NCBI RefSeq assembly: GCF_012275535.1
Contig: NZ_JAAVTK010000009.1
Span: 164,690-228,689, forward strand
Source of the DNA: Hymenobacter artigasi
GTDB taxonomy: Bacteria; Bacteroidota; Bacteroidia; Cytophagales; Hymenobacteraceae
DNA length: 64,000 nt
Direction of reading: 5' to 3'
Part shown: one piece after another, positions 23,408-31,775 of the stretch
Layout of the letters: each line of letters starts with the position of its first letter
How positions within the stretch are numbered: position 1 is the first letter of the stretch
Program-made: the position numbers and the translations under genes
Notes under the pieces: model-generated
The model's input: the letters and a program-made list of their open reading frames with translations, nothing else
Database searches by the model: none
Told to the model about the DNA's origin: nothing

Positions 23408-25348
23408 CTAGGGCAGCACCTTCACCACTAGCTGCGAAGCGTGGGCGGGCGAGTGATACAGCTGATGCGTGGCAACCTGAAAATCAGCCTCTTCGGCGTT
23501 GTAGATATTGTCGACGTATTTCTGCGGGTTGCGGTCGACGAGCGGGAACCAGGTGCTTTGCACCTGCACCATCATGCGGTGGCCGGGCTGGAAGGTGTGC
23601 ATGAGGTCCTGCACGGTGAAGGGCACGGCGGTAACCTGGCCGGGCGTGAAGGGCTCGGGCTTGCTGAAGCTGTTGCGGAAGCGGCCGCGCATTACTTCGG
23701 AACGCACCATCTGCTGGTAGCCGCCCAAGTGCACGTTGGGGTTGAGGCGCGGATTGTCGGGGGTGTTGTCGGGGTATACGTCGATGATTTTCACGACCCA
23801 GTCGGCATCGGAGCCGGTGGTGGCCACTTGCAGCAGCGCCTGGATGGGGCCGGCCAGGGTGAGCGGCGCGGTGAGCACATCGGTCTGGTAGGTGAGCACG
23901 TCGGGGCGGCGGCTGGCGAAGCGCTGGTCGTCGGTCATATACTCGCGGGTCATGCCCACGTTGGTGGCTTCGGTGAAGGGCACGGGGTGGGCCGGGTCGC
24001 TCAGGAACTGGTCGAACTCGGAGCCGGCGGCGGGCTGCTCGAAGCCGATTTTACCGCCCGGCTGGAAGTAGAGCGTTTTCTCCTGCGTCTGCCGGGGCGG
24101 CCAGGCATCGAAGGTGCGCCACTGGTTGGTGCCGCTTTCAAATACGGTGGCTTCGGGCAGGTTGGCGGGCTTGCCATCTTTCAGATTGGCTTTGAAGAAT
24201 GGGGCTTCAATATTCTGTTGATAATAGATGGACGGCGCGGCCCCGTAGGCCACGTTGCCCACCAGCTCGCCCGAGCCGCGCGCCCAGCCGCCGTGCACCC
24301 AGGGGCCCATCACGAGGCCGTTGCGCATACTGGGGTTCTGCTTCTCGATGCTCTTGTAGATGTTGAGCGCGCCGAATAGGTCCTCGGCATCGTTGAAGCC
24401 GCCCACGGTGAGCACGGCCGTGCCTTTTTGCAGGTTTTTGAGGTGGGGCCGCAGGTCGCGGGCCTGCCAGTAGTCGTCGTAGTTGGGGTGCTGCATCATC
24501 TCATTCCAAAACGCAACCTGGCCCTTGTAGTAGCGGGCATCGGCGTTTTTCAGCGGGCCCATCTTCATGAAGAAGTCGTAGCCGTCGGGGGTGCCGTGCT
24601 TGAAGCCGGGGTTGCCGGTGGGCGTGGGCTCGGGCCGGGGCAGGCCAAAACTAGCCAGGAAGTTGAAGGCGTGGGGCAGGAAAAATGCGCCGTTGTGGTG
24701 GAAATCGTCCCAGAACCAGTCGGCGATGGGGGCCTGAGGCGAGGCGGCTTTCAGGGCCGGGTGGCGGGCCAGCAGACCGGTGGCGGTGTAGTAGCCGGGG
24801 TAGCTGATGCCCCACTGGCCCACGCGGCCGTTGTTTTTGGGGGCCTGCTTGTTTTTCAGCAGCCACTCAATGGTGTCGAAGGTGTCGGTGCCCTCGTCGA
24901 TATCGGTTTTGCCCTTGTGAACTTCCTTTTCGGGGCGCACATCCACGAAGGCACCTTCGCTCATATAGCGCCCGCGCACGTCCTGATACACAAAGACGTA
25001 GCCCTCGTGCATCATCTCGCTGCTTGGCCCCAGGTTCTTTTTCATGCTGACCGACTTGTAGGGGCCGATGGCGTAGGGCGTGCGGTTGAGCATAACGGGG
25101 TAGCGCACCTTGTCGGCATCGCTGGGCGCGTACACAATGGTGTAAAGCTTCACGCCATCGCGCATGGCCACCTGGTGTTCCGTCTTTTTGTAATGCTCCT
25201 TGATGTAGGAAGTATCGGCCATCACAGTAGCATAGCGGGCCTTTTCGACCTCGGACCACACCGGGTACGCGGGGCCGGGCTGCTGGGCAAGCGCCGGGAT
25301 GGCCGCCGTCGCGCCAAGCATCAGGGCAAATAGAAGAGTTGATTTCAT
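23408..25348 (-). CDS. CocE/NonD-family alpha/beta hydrolase, secreted
   Basis: A 646-residue protein with a signal peptide (MKSTLLFALMLGATAAIPAL, cut after AQ). The N-terminal half is an S15-type alpha/beta hydrolase: RDGVKLYTIVYAP, VYQDVRGRYMSEG, and the nucleophile elbow GISYPGYY with Ser-182. The C-terminal ~200 residues form the jelly-roll domain of the X-Pro dipeptidyl-peptidase C-terminal type (DVLTYQTDVLTAPLTLAGP, GHRMMVQVQSTWFP). Known relatives are glutaryl-7-ACA or alpha-amino-acid ester acylases and cocaine esterase. It should work in the periplasm; the natural substrate is unknown. A TACCTTTA box at 25380-25387 is a likely -7 element. Confidence 0.92.
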   Translation of the reverse strand: MKSTLLFALMLGATAAIPALAQQPGPAYPVWSEVEKARYATVMADTSYIKEHYKKTEHQVAMRDGVKLYTIVYAPSDADKVRYPVMLNRTPYAIGPYKSVSMKKNLGPSSEMMHEGYVFVYQDVRGRYMSEGAFVDVRPEKEVHKGKTDIDEGTDTFDTIEWLLKNKQAPKNNGRVGQWGISYPGYYTATGLLARHPALKAASPQAPIADWFWDDFHHNGAFFLPHAFNFLASFGLPRPEPTPTGNPGFKHGTPDGYDFFMKMGPLKNADARYYKGQVAFWNEMMQHPNYDDYWQARDLRPHLKNLQKGTAVLTVGGFNDAEDLFGALNIYKSIEKQNPSMRNGLVMGPWVHGGWARGSGELVGNVAYGAAPSIYYQQNIEAPFFKANLKDGKPANLPEATVFESGTNQWRTFDAWPPRQTQEKTLYFQPGGKIGFEQPAAGSEFDQFLSDPAHPVPFTEATNVGMTREYMTDDQRFASRRPDVLTYQTDVLTAPLTLAGPIQALLQVATTGSDADWVVKIIDVYPDNTPDNPRLNPNVHLGGYQQMVRSEVMRGRFRNSFSKPEPFTPGQVTAVPFTVQDLMHTFQPGHRMMVQVQSTWFPLVDRNPQKYVDNIYNAEEADFQVATHQLYHSPAHASQLVVKVLP

Positions 25349-25463
25349 GCAGTGCAGGATTTGAATGGGAGTACGCCGGTAAAGGTAGAAGCCTCACTCA
25401 AATACACAGCTTTAATCCGCGCAGTTTTCGGGTTGATGGCCGGCCTTCTGTAACGCTCCCCTG

Positions 25464-26354
25464 CTACTGGCCCCGGCCCTGGATTATCAGCAGTCGCTTC
25501 ACGTTATCTACCTCAATCTCATCGGGCTGGGTTCTGAGCACGCGGCGCAGGTCTTTGGGCGAGCGGCCGCCGAATACTACTACTTTCAGGCCGGCGGCGT
25601 GGGCCTGGGCGCTTTGCTCGGGCGTCACGCGGTCGGCATCTAGCACCACAGTGTGCACCTTTTCCGTTTTAGCCACTTTCAGGCCGAAGGCAAATTCGTC
25701 GGAAGCAATTTCGAGGCCGATGCGCACGCCCGGCATGGCGGCGCGGGCCAGCCTTACGGTGGACCCTTCCATCGTAATAAACAGGACTTTATCGAGCGGA
25801 ACGTGGTTGCGGGCGAGGGTGCGGGCAATCTGGCGCACCAGCAGGGGCACCTGCTCGTGCTGGCGGCCGGGGGGCAGGCACTGGTCGTCCTCGTGCAAGT
25901 CGAGGTGGATGAAGGGGAACGTGGGCCGGCGGTTGAGGCGGGCCAGCAGGGTATCGAAAGTGATGGGCCGCTCCTTCTGGATGAGGTCGTAGGGAAAGCC
26001 GCCTTTGTAGCGCAGCTGGGTGATTTCGGCGGCCGTGCGCTCGCTCACGCAGCCGGTGCCGGTGCTGCCGTCCTGCAAATGCTGGTCGTGGTAGAGCATT
26101 ACCACGCTGTCGCGGCTCATTTGCAGGTCAACTTCTACGCCATCGGCCCCGCGCAGCAGGGCGCGCCGGATGCCGCGCCAGCTGCTCGGCGGCCGGAAAT
26201 TGAACGGGCTGATGGGCGTGTAGAAGCCGGAGCCGGCGTGGCCCAGCACCACCAGCTTGGGGTTGGCTACGGGTTTGGTGGCGGTGCAGGCCGCCAGCGT
26301 TGCTATCAGGAAAAGCGCCAGGGAAGCGGCGGGGAATAAGCGGAATTTTCTCAT
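25464..26354 (-). CDS. Glycerophosphodiester phosphodiesterase lipoprotein
   Basis: A 296-residue protein. The leader MRKFRLFPAASLALFLIATL ends in a lipobox LAAC (Cys-23). The GDPD barrel shows GHAGSGF (His-39), GADGVEVDLQMSRDSVVM (Glu-74, Asp-76) and LYHDQHLQDG (His-89), the metal and catalytic residues, and it ends with DEIEVDNVKRLL. Such enzymes release glycerol-3-phosphate from deacylated phospholipids. The start at 26354 is preferred because it gives a lipoprotein leader. Next upstream on the same strand is a PAP2 phosphatase, so lipid phosphate turnover may link the two. Confidence 0.92.
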   Translation of the reverse strand: MRKFRLFPAASLALFLIATLAACTATKPVANPKLVVLGHAGSGFYTPISPFNFRPPSSWRGIRRALLRGADGVEVDLQMSRDSVVMLYHDQHLQDGSTGTGCVSERTAAEITQLRYKGGFPYDLIQKERPITFDTLLARLNRRPTFPFIHLDLHEDDQCLPPGRQHEQVPLLVRQIARTLARNHVPLDKVLFITMEGSTVRLARAAMPGVRIGLEIASDEFAFGLKVAKTEKVHTVVLDADRVTPEQSAQAHAAGLKVVVFGGRSPKDLRRVLRTQPDEIEVDNVKRLLIIQGRGQ

Positions 26355-26438
26355 GCAAAAATGTAGGCCGATACGCGCCGGCTGGGGGCTGAACGGGAAT
26401 GAAGTTGGCAGGTTGTAGCGACGCAAAGGGGCGCGGCG

Positions 26439-27083
26439 CTACAACCCCGCCGCCACCTGACGCGGCCTATCCAGCAAGCCGAACAAAAACGTGAGCGCCA
26501 CCACCAGCCAGATGGAGAACCATACGTCGCTGAGGTAGTGCGCGCCCAGCACCAGCCGGCCCAGCGCAATGAGGCCCGGCAGCACCAGCAGCGGCCCCCG
26601 ATACTTGGGGAAAGCCACCGCCAGCGGCCAGAACAGACTAAAATAAGTAGCAGTGTGCGTAGAAGGGAACGAGTCGTTGTGCGGACCGGTAGCCCACAGG
26701 CCCGTGCCCGCGTAGCCGGTGCCGAACAGCACCTCGGGCCGCAGGCGGTGCACCGTGCCTTTCAGCACGTTGGCCAGCACCATGCTGAACTCGTGGGTGA
26801 GCAGCAGGATAAGGAAGATGGTGGCTTCTTTCTTCTTGAACGCGTAGCGGCCCACCGCGAAGGCCAGCCCCAGCGCCAGAAAGATGATGGGCATGCCCAC
26901 AACGTGCATCATCAGCGCATCGTGGATTTTATCGGCGGTGGCCGTGAGGGCGGCGAAAAACGGGGCCGCGCCGCCGAAATGTCCGTGGATGAACCGGGCC
27001 AGTGGCTGGTCGCCGAATGCTATCAGCAGGGCGCAGGCGGGTAGCGTGAGGGCCGTGAAAGCGAGGAACTGGCGGAGGGTCAT
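26439..27083 (-). CDS. PAP2-family membrane phosphatase
   Basis: A 214-residue protein with about six hydrophobic helices. PAP2 motifs are KGTVHRLRP (108-116), PSTH (140-143, with Thr in place of the usual Gly) and RLVLGAHYLSD (176-186). The Thr variant is seen in other PAP2 members, so activity is likely retained. It probably removes phosphate from lipid phosphates at the outer face of the inner membrane. It lies 84 bp upstream of the GDPD lipoprotein gene on the same strand. Confidence 0.9.
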   Translation of the reverse strand: MTLRQFLAFTALTLPACALLIAFGDQPLARFIHGHFGGAAPFFAALTATADKIHDALMMHVVGMPIIFLALGLAFAVGRYAFKKKEATIFLILLLTHEFSMVLANVLKGTVHRLRPEVLFGTGYAGTGLWATGPHNDSFPSTHTATYFSLFWPLAVAFPKYRGPLLVLPGLIALGRLVLGAHYLSDVWFSIWLVVALTFLFGLLDRPRQVAAGL

Positions 27084-27091
27084 GGATAGTC

Positions 27092-27186
27092 AGTTAAGAG
27101 TTAGGAGTGATGAGTTAAGAGTTGACGGGCAGCAATCATCGAGCAATTATTTTCAACTCTTAACTCATCACTCCTAACTCTTAACT
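27092..27186. repeat. Inverted repeat of AGTTAAGAGTTAGGAGTGA units, 34-bp perfect arms
   Basis: Arms 27092-27125 and 27153-27186 are perfect reverse complements, low-complexity and rich in GAGTTA. It lies between the aspartate kinase stop (7 bp away) and the PAP2 start, i.e. in the promoter region of the PAP2 gene. Confidence 0.95.
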
Positions 27187-27193
27187 CAAGACC

Positions 27194-28570
27194 TTACCCC
27201 AGCGCCTGATTCAGGGCGATGATGGCCGTTTTATAGTCCTCGCGGCCCACGATAAACTGGATATTCACCTTGCGCAGCGCGAAGCCGGCGCTGCGGATGT
27301 TGATGCCCGCATCGGCCAGGGCGCCGGCGGCGCGGGCCAGCAGGCCGGGCTCGTCGATGTTGGAGCCGATGAGGCAGACCAGGGCGGCCGGCTGCACGGT
27401 CACGTTCTCGTACTTGGCCTCCAGGGCGGCCACGAGCTGGGGTTTGAGGTCCTTTTCCCAGATGAGCAGCGAGATGCTGTTGGCGCTGGTGGCCTTGAAG
27501 ATGTAGCTCACGCCGAGGTCGAAAAACACCTGCATCAGGTGCAGGTCGAAGCCGGCGGCGCCCACCATTAGTGGGTCGTGAATGTCGATAATGGTGACTT
27601 TCTCGGTGCCCGTGATGACTTCGATGCGCTTGGTGGGCGAGATGTAGTCGCGGGTGATGAGCGTGCCGGGGTGCTCGGGCTCGAAGGTGTTTTTGATGCG
27701 CAGGTCGATGGCGTTTATCTCCAGCGGCTTCGAGGCTTTGGGGTGAATGGCCTCCATGCCCACGTCGGCGAGCTGGTCGGCCACGTCGTAGTTGGTGAAG
27801 CCGATGGGGTGGCACTGGTCCACGCCCACCAGGTTGGGGTCGGCCGAGCTCAGGTGGTATTCCTTGTGAATAATGGCCTCCTGGGGCCGCACGGCCACGG
27901 CAATCTTGCTGAAGGTGACTTCGGAATACCCTCTGTCGAACTCGCGCATAATGCCCTCAATGCCCTTGGTATAGCCGGTGGCAATGCTGATGGTGCGCGG
28001 AAAATCAATGTCCGTAAACGCCTGCCGGATGCGCTCGTCAATGGTCAGCGGCTGGGCGTCGTCGAAGCCGCTAAGGTCGACCAGGGTGGCGTGCACGCCC
28101 CGGTTTTGCAGGATGTTCACGGAGTTGAAGGCCGAGTGGGCCTCCCCTATCGAGGCCAGAATTTCGCGGGCGGCCTGCAGGATGTTCACGCTATTCACGT
28201 AGCCGGAGGCCAGCACGTTTACCAGGCTTTCGAGGTAGGTCTGGGCCTGGTCGATGCGCTGCTGAATGAAGGCATCGGCCACGGTCAAATCGAGGCCCAG
28301 CGGCTCGTAGTTCTTGTTCAGCTCCTTGAGCCGGGCAGCCACGTCCTGCAGCGGCTGGCTAAACTCCTGGCCCTGGGTGATGTGGTGGTAGACGCCGGGC
28401 GCGCCGGTTTTCTTGTTCTCCAGCAGCCAGTTGGTGACGTTGGCGTAGGCCGACACCACAAAAATGCGGTTGTACAGCTTCGCGCCCTCGCGGCCGTGGA
28501 AGATGATGTTGTCGAGGACGTCGGCGAAGGCGGTCATCGAGGTGCCGCCGATTTTTTCTACTGTGAGCAC
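27194..28570 (-). CDS. Aspartate kinase, ectoine-type (Ask_Ect-like)
   Basis: A 458-residue enzyme. The start VEKIGGTSMTAFADVLDNII replaces the usual KFGGTS-type motif and resembles the Ask_Ect subgroup. Other family elements are RIFVVSAYANVTNWL, ATLVDLSGFDDAQP, TISIATGYTKGIEGI, and the lysine-sensitive-type region SADPNLVG. The C-terminal ~150 residues hold two ACT domains (IIDIHDPLMVGAAGFDL; LVCLIGSNIDEPGLLARAAG). It phosphorylates aspartate at the head of Lys/Met/Thr synthesis. No ectoine genes (ectABC) lie nearby, so its role may be general or osmotic. Confidence 0.88.
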   Translation of the reverse strand: MLTVEKIGGTSMTAFADVLDNIIFHGREGAKLYNRIFVVSAYANVTNWLLENKKTGAPGVYHHITQGQEFSQPLQDVAARLKELNKNYEPLGLDLTVADAFIQQRIDQAQTYLESLVNVLASGYVNSVNILQAAREILASIGEAHSAFNSVNILQNRGVHATLVDLSGFDDAQPLTIDERIRQAFTDIDFPRTISIATGYTKGIEGIMREFDRGYSEVTFSKIAVAVRPQEAIIHKEYHLSSADPNLVGVDQCHPIGFTNYDVADQLADVGMEAIHPKASKPLEINAIDLRIKNTFEPEHPGTLITRDYISPTKRIEVITGTEKVTIIDIHDPLMVGAAGFDLHLMQVFFDLGVSYIFKATSANSISLLIWEKDLKPQLVAALEAKYENVTVQPAALVCLIGSNIDEPGLLARAAGALADAGINIRSAGFALRKVNIQFIVGREDYKTAIIALNQALG

Positions 28571-28614
28571 GGGTATACGAGAGGCCCGGAAGCCTGAAAA
28601 TGGTAATCAGAACA

Positions 28615-28730
28615 CAAAAGAACGTCATGCCGAGCGCAGCCGAGGCATCTCGCGTGTGGAAGTAATTCAATTGATTGGTTTACTTCCACACGCGAGATGC
28701 CTCGGCTGCGCTCGGCATGACGTTCTTTTG
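28615..28730. repeat. Inverted repeat, 50-bp perfect arms (GTCATGCCGAGCGCAGCC family)
   Basis: Arms 28615-28664 and 28681-28730 are perfect reverse complements around a 16-bp loop. It lies between the aspartate kinase start and the stop of the PIG-L gene (28737). Its core is related to the GTCATsCTGAGC repeats at 14606 and 53505. Confidence 0.95.
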
Positions 28731-28736
28731 CTGCTT

Positions 28737-31421
28737 CTACTGTACCGGCTCCTTCCCGTAGGAAATCATGTTCGTGATAATCCGGTACGCGCCCGGCACG
28801 CCCGCTGGCAGCTCCCGAAACAGCGACAGGCCCGTGTAGATGTAGTGGCCCTTGCCGTAGTCCGTCACCAGAATGGCGCTTTCCTTGGCCGCCTCGCCGG
28901 GGTCGTGGCTGGAAATGACGGTCTGGTATTTCGGGTCCCACTTCGAGGGGTAATAGAGGCCCTGCTCCTGCACCCAGCCTTTGAAATCCTGCTCGGTGAT
29001 TTTGTTGGGCGCGGCCAGCAGCGGGTGCTTCGTCAGAGTCACGGGGGCATCTTCCACCGTTACCCGGTCGTTGGAGAGCGTCATTGGGTAGGGGCCGATT
29101 TCGGGCAGCACGGTGCCCCGGTTCACCACGTACTGCACCACCACGTTGCCGCCGGCTTCGATGTATTTGAGGATTTCAGCCTGCCTGGTTTTCAGGGCAT
29201 CGACGGTGTTGTAGGCGCGGATGCCGACCACGAGGGCATCGAAGGGCTTGAGGCGGGCGGCGCTGATTTCCTCGGGCTTGAGCAGGGTGACGGTGTAGCC
29301 GATTTGGCGCAGGGCGTCGGGCACTTCGTCGCCGGCGCCCATGAGGTAGGCCACGTTCTGGCCGCGCCGCTTCAGGTCGAGCTTCACCAGCGGGGCCACG
29401 GCTTCGGGGAAGAGGAACTGCGTGGGGATGTGCGGGTACTCAATCTTCTGGATGCCGCGGGTAAACACCTCACCCCCCCGGCCCCCCTCTCCTTGGGGAG
29501 AGGGGGGAGCCAATGTGGCAATGGCGCGCAGCTCGGCGCGGCCGGGCGCGGCGCCGGCCAGGGGCTGCACCTGGAAGTTCACGGTCAGCTCCTCGTCTTT
29601 GGCGGCGAGGGCGAAGTCGGCGGTGGCGGGCTCGCACTTCCAGCCGGCGGGCAGGGCCAGGGCCAGGCGGCCGCTCACCCCGGCGCGCCCGGCCCGCAGC
29701 GTGACGGGCACGGTCTTGGGCTGGGCATCGGCGAAGACGTAGGAACGGGCGGGCGGCAGGTTCACCAGCACGGGCGGCACCACAGCCAGCGGCTGGTATA
29801 ATTCGCCCAGCACGGGGTCGGTGTGCTTGTATTGAACGGGGACATTATAGGACAACATTTGACCGCCCACCAGAAACCGGAAATGAATCATACCAACCGG
29901 ACTATTTTCCGGCTTTCCTCGGTCACTCTGGTTTTTAACTGAGTACATTCCAACCGATGCATTTTCGCGCATCCAATAAGGCTGTGAAACCAAATAGCTT
30001 TCAAATTTGCCTTTAAGGCTAATTGTATCGGTCACCTTTTTATCACGAGCTAGCTCTATCTTCTGGCCTTCATTTCCATGTATACCATTCAAAGCTGTTA
30101 TTCCCATCATTGCGGCTGATGCGGAGGAATACACATATCCTTCCTTGGCAATTAGTTGAACAGGCACGTTTGAACGGTTCAAAACTTCATAAGTAATAAG
30201 GGCGGAAGATTTGCCAGAAATGTTGAAATCAGTAGTTGGACTAGCTGCTGTGGCATCTATGCTAAGACCAAGGCATGCCTTCAGCAACTCATCAATCTGA
30301 GCTTGCTTGGTTGCAACCCAAAAATGTGCTCCTGATAATTCATCTTTAGCATGGCTCAGTTTTGCTTCACTATCCAGTTCTTTAGATTGGAAATCACTGA
30401 AAGCTCCTTGATGAAACTTATTTAACTGCTCTCGCACCTTCAGCAGCCCCGCCACGCTGGCGCTGGGGTTGCTCGCGTCATACTTGCGAATCACCTCCTC
30501 GATGAGCTTGCCCACGGCCGCGCCGCCGGGCACCCGGTTCCAGGTCTGATCCACGCCTTCGAACAGGTCTTTGGTGGCTTTGTCGCCTTTCACGGGCTGG
30601 AAATACTCCAGCGCCTCGCCCCGCTGGGCGGCCGAGCCGAAGCCCTGGCTGCGGTGGTTGGAGCGGCTGCGGGCCGCGATTTCGCCGTAGCTCTGGCCCA
30701 GCAGGGGGTTGTAGCCGCCGGCGTCGAGCCGGAGGTAGCCGTCCATGTTTTCGCCGGGCTTCACGAAGAAGCTGCCGGTGTTCCAGAAGAGCCGCTTGGG
30801 CTGCCAGGCTTGCACGTATTGGAGCTGCTCGGGGAAGCGCTTGGGGTCGCCGGCGGCGTCGAAGGCTTCGGCGGCGAGGATGGCGCTGGCCTGGTGGTGG
30901 CCGTGGCCGGCGCGGGCATCGGGCGGGAAGCGGGTGATGAGCACGTCGGGCCGGCGCTGACGGATGACCCACACCATGTCCGCGAGCACCTGCTCCTTGT
31001 CCCAGATGCGAAAGGTTTCGTCGGAGGTTTTGGAGAATCCGAAGTCGTTGGCGCGGGTGAAGAACTGCCGGCCGCCGTCGAGCCGCCGGGCCGCCAGCAA
31101 CTCCTGCGTGCGAATCACGCCGAGGCCCTCGCGCAGCTCGGGGCCGATGAGGTTTTGGCCGCCGTCGCCGCGGGTGGCGCTCAGGTAGCTGGTTTCGAGC
31201 AGGCGCTCGTTGGCCATGTAGGCGATGAGGCGGGTGTTTTCGTCGTCGGGGTGGGCGGCGATGTACATCACCGAGCCGAGGACGTTGAGCTTTTTGAGGC
31301 CCAGCAGGATTTCGGAGGAGGTGTAGGTTTTGGGGGTTTGGGCTCGGGCTTCGCTAATTAATAATTGAGAATTAATAATTAGGAATGCCAGGACGGCCAG
31401 AGGACGAAGGGAACGAATCAT
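28737..31421 (-). CDS. Secreted PIG-L (LmbE)-family deacetylase, large multidomain
   Basis: An 894-residue protein. The PIG-L domain (about residues 50-300) shows AHPDDENTRLIAYMANE, the zinc motif, then ATRGDGGQNLIGPELREGLG and PDARAGHGHHQASAIL with the second His pair. The C-terminal part includes Ig-like regions and a ThuA/GATase-like segment (FDALVVGIRAYNTVDAL). PIG-L enzymes deacetylate GlcNAc-type sugars. Oddities: the signal peptide (LAFLIINSQLLISEA) is written by an AT-rich repeat at 31355-31381; residues ~328-532 are in a sharply AT-rich block; and residues ~637-652 (PPSPQGEGGRGGEV) are a repeat element in frame. The protein reads through all of these, so it may still work. Confidence 0.88.
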   Translation of the reverse strand: MIRSLRPLAVLAFLIINSQLLISEARAQTPKTYTSSEILLGLKKLNVLGSVMYIAAHPDDENTRLIAYMANERLLETSYLSATRGDGGQNLIGPELREGLGVIRTQELLAARRLDGGRQFFTRANDFGFSKTSDETFRIWDKEQVLADMVWVIRQRRPDVLITRFPPDARAGHGHHQASAILAAEAFDAAGDPKRFPEQLQYVQAWQPKRLFWNTGSFFVKPGENMDGYLRLDAGGYNPLLGQSYGEIAARSRSNHRSQGFGSAAQRGEALEYFQPVKGDKATKDLFEGVDQTWNRVPGGAAVGKLIEEVIRKYDASNPSASVAGLLKVREQLNKFHQGAFSDFQSKELDSEAKLSHAKDELSGAHFWVATKQAQIDELLKACLGLSIDATAASPTTDFNISGKSSALITYEVLNRSNVPVQLIAKEGYVYSSASAAMMGITALNGIHGNEGQKIELARDKKVTDTISLKGKFESYLVSQPYWMRENASVGMYSVKNQSDRGKPENSPVGMIHFRFLVGGQMLSYNVPVQYKHTDPVLGELYQPLAVVPPVLVNLPPARSYVFADAQPKTVPVTLRAGRAGVSGRLALALPAGWKCEPATADFALAAKDEELTVNFQVQPLAGAAPGRAELRAIATLAPPSPQGEGGRGGEVFTRGIQKIEYPHIPTQFLFPEAVAPLVKLDLKRRGQNVAYLMGAGDEVPDALRQIGYTVTLLKPEEISAARLKPFDALVVGIRAYNTVDALKTRQAEILKYIEAGGNVVVQYVVNRGTVLPEIGPYPMTLSNDRVTVEDAPVTLTKHPLLAAPNKITEQDFKGWVQEQGLYYPSKWDPKYQTVISSHDPGEAAKESAILVTDYGKGHYIYTGLSLFRELPAGVPGAYRIITNMISYGKEPVQ
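29466..29511. repeat. CCCCTCTCCTTGGGGAGAGGGG repeat inside the PIG-L gene
   Basis: This 46-bp element is clearly related to the arms of the intergenic repeat at 33448-33610 and is itself a hairpin (ccccctctcc / ggagaggggg). Inside the gene it is read without stop as PPSPQGEGGRGGEV. Confidence 0.88.
29825..30440. other. AT-rich block with sharp edges inside the PIG-L gene
   Basis: Base composition drops visibly for about 600 bp, with AT-ending codons, while both flanks are strongly GC-rich. The frame stays open throughout. It covers residues ~328-532, downstream of the catalytic domain. An intragenic recombination with low-GC DNA is the simplest explanation. Confidence 0.75.
31355..31381. repeat. 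AATTAATAATT low-complexity repeat in the PIG-L signal peptide
   Basis: Two copies of AATTAATAATT flank GAG. They encode IINSQLLIS of the signal peptide. The sequence is low-complexity like the arms at 15792 and 27092. Confidence 0.7.
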
Positions 31422-31477
31422 GCGCGGGAAACCGGGTTTGAGGGCGTGAAGTTACCGGCCGAATGGTCGTCGCCCGC

Positions 31478-31667
31478 GCCGCCCGCCGGTCTGACCGCCC
31501 TAGGCGGTCTGACCGGTTGAAGCAAGAACGATTGAGAATGCACGGGCTTGCTATATTTCGTGGGTTATTTCCGGATGACAATCGGGCGTACTTTCTCATG
31601 ACAACCGGGCGTACTTTCCTCACTTCAACCGGTCAGACCGCTTGGGGCGGTCAGACCGGCGGGCGGC
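31478..31667. repeat. Inverted repeat of the CGGTCTGACCGCC family with duplicated loop
   Basis: Arms 31478-31522 and 31623-31667 (45 bp, two mismatches) match the family at 23248-23341. The 100-bp loop contains a near-perfect ~22-bp direct repeat (ATGACAAyCGGGCGTACTTT at about 31575 and 31598). It fills most of the 354-bp gap between the divergent PIG-L and S8 genes; I see no gene in that gap. Confidence 0.92.
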
Positions 31668-31775
31668 GCAACATCCCGCTCCGCTGGCACGTCTTTGGCT
31701 TGCCTGAACTTCATTTGTGCCCAAATCGGTTTACCACCCACACTGGCTGCCCTATGGCGGCCCTTTACTTTACTT

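Noticed and set aside
31695..31775. Upstream ATG for the S8 protease at 31695
   Set aside because: It would place 27 extra residues before a good signal peptide that starts at 31776.
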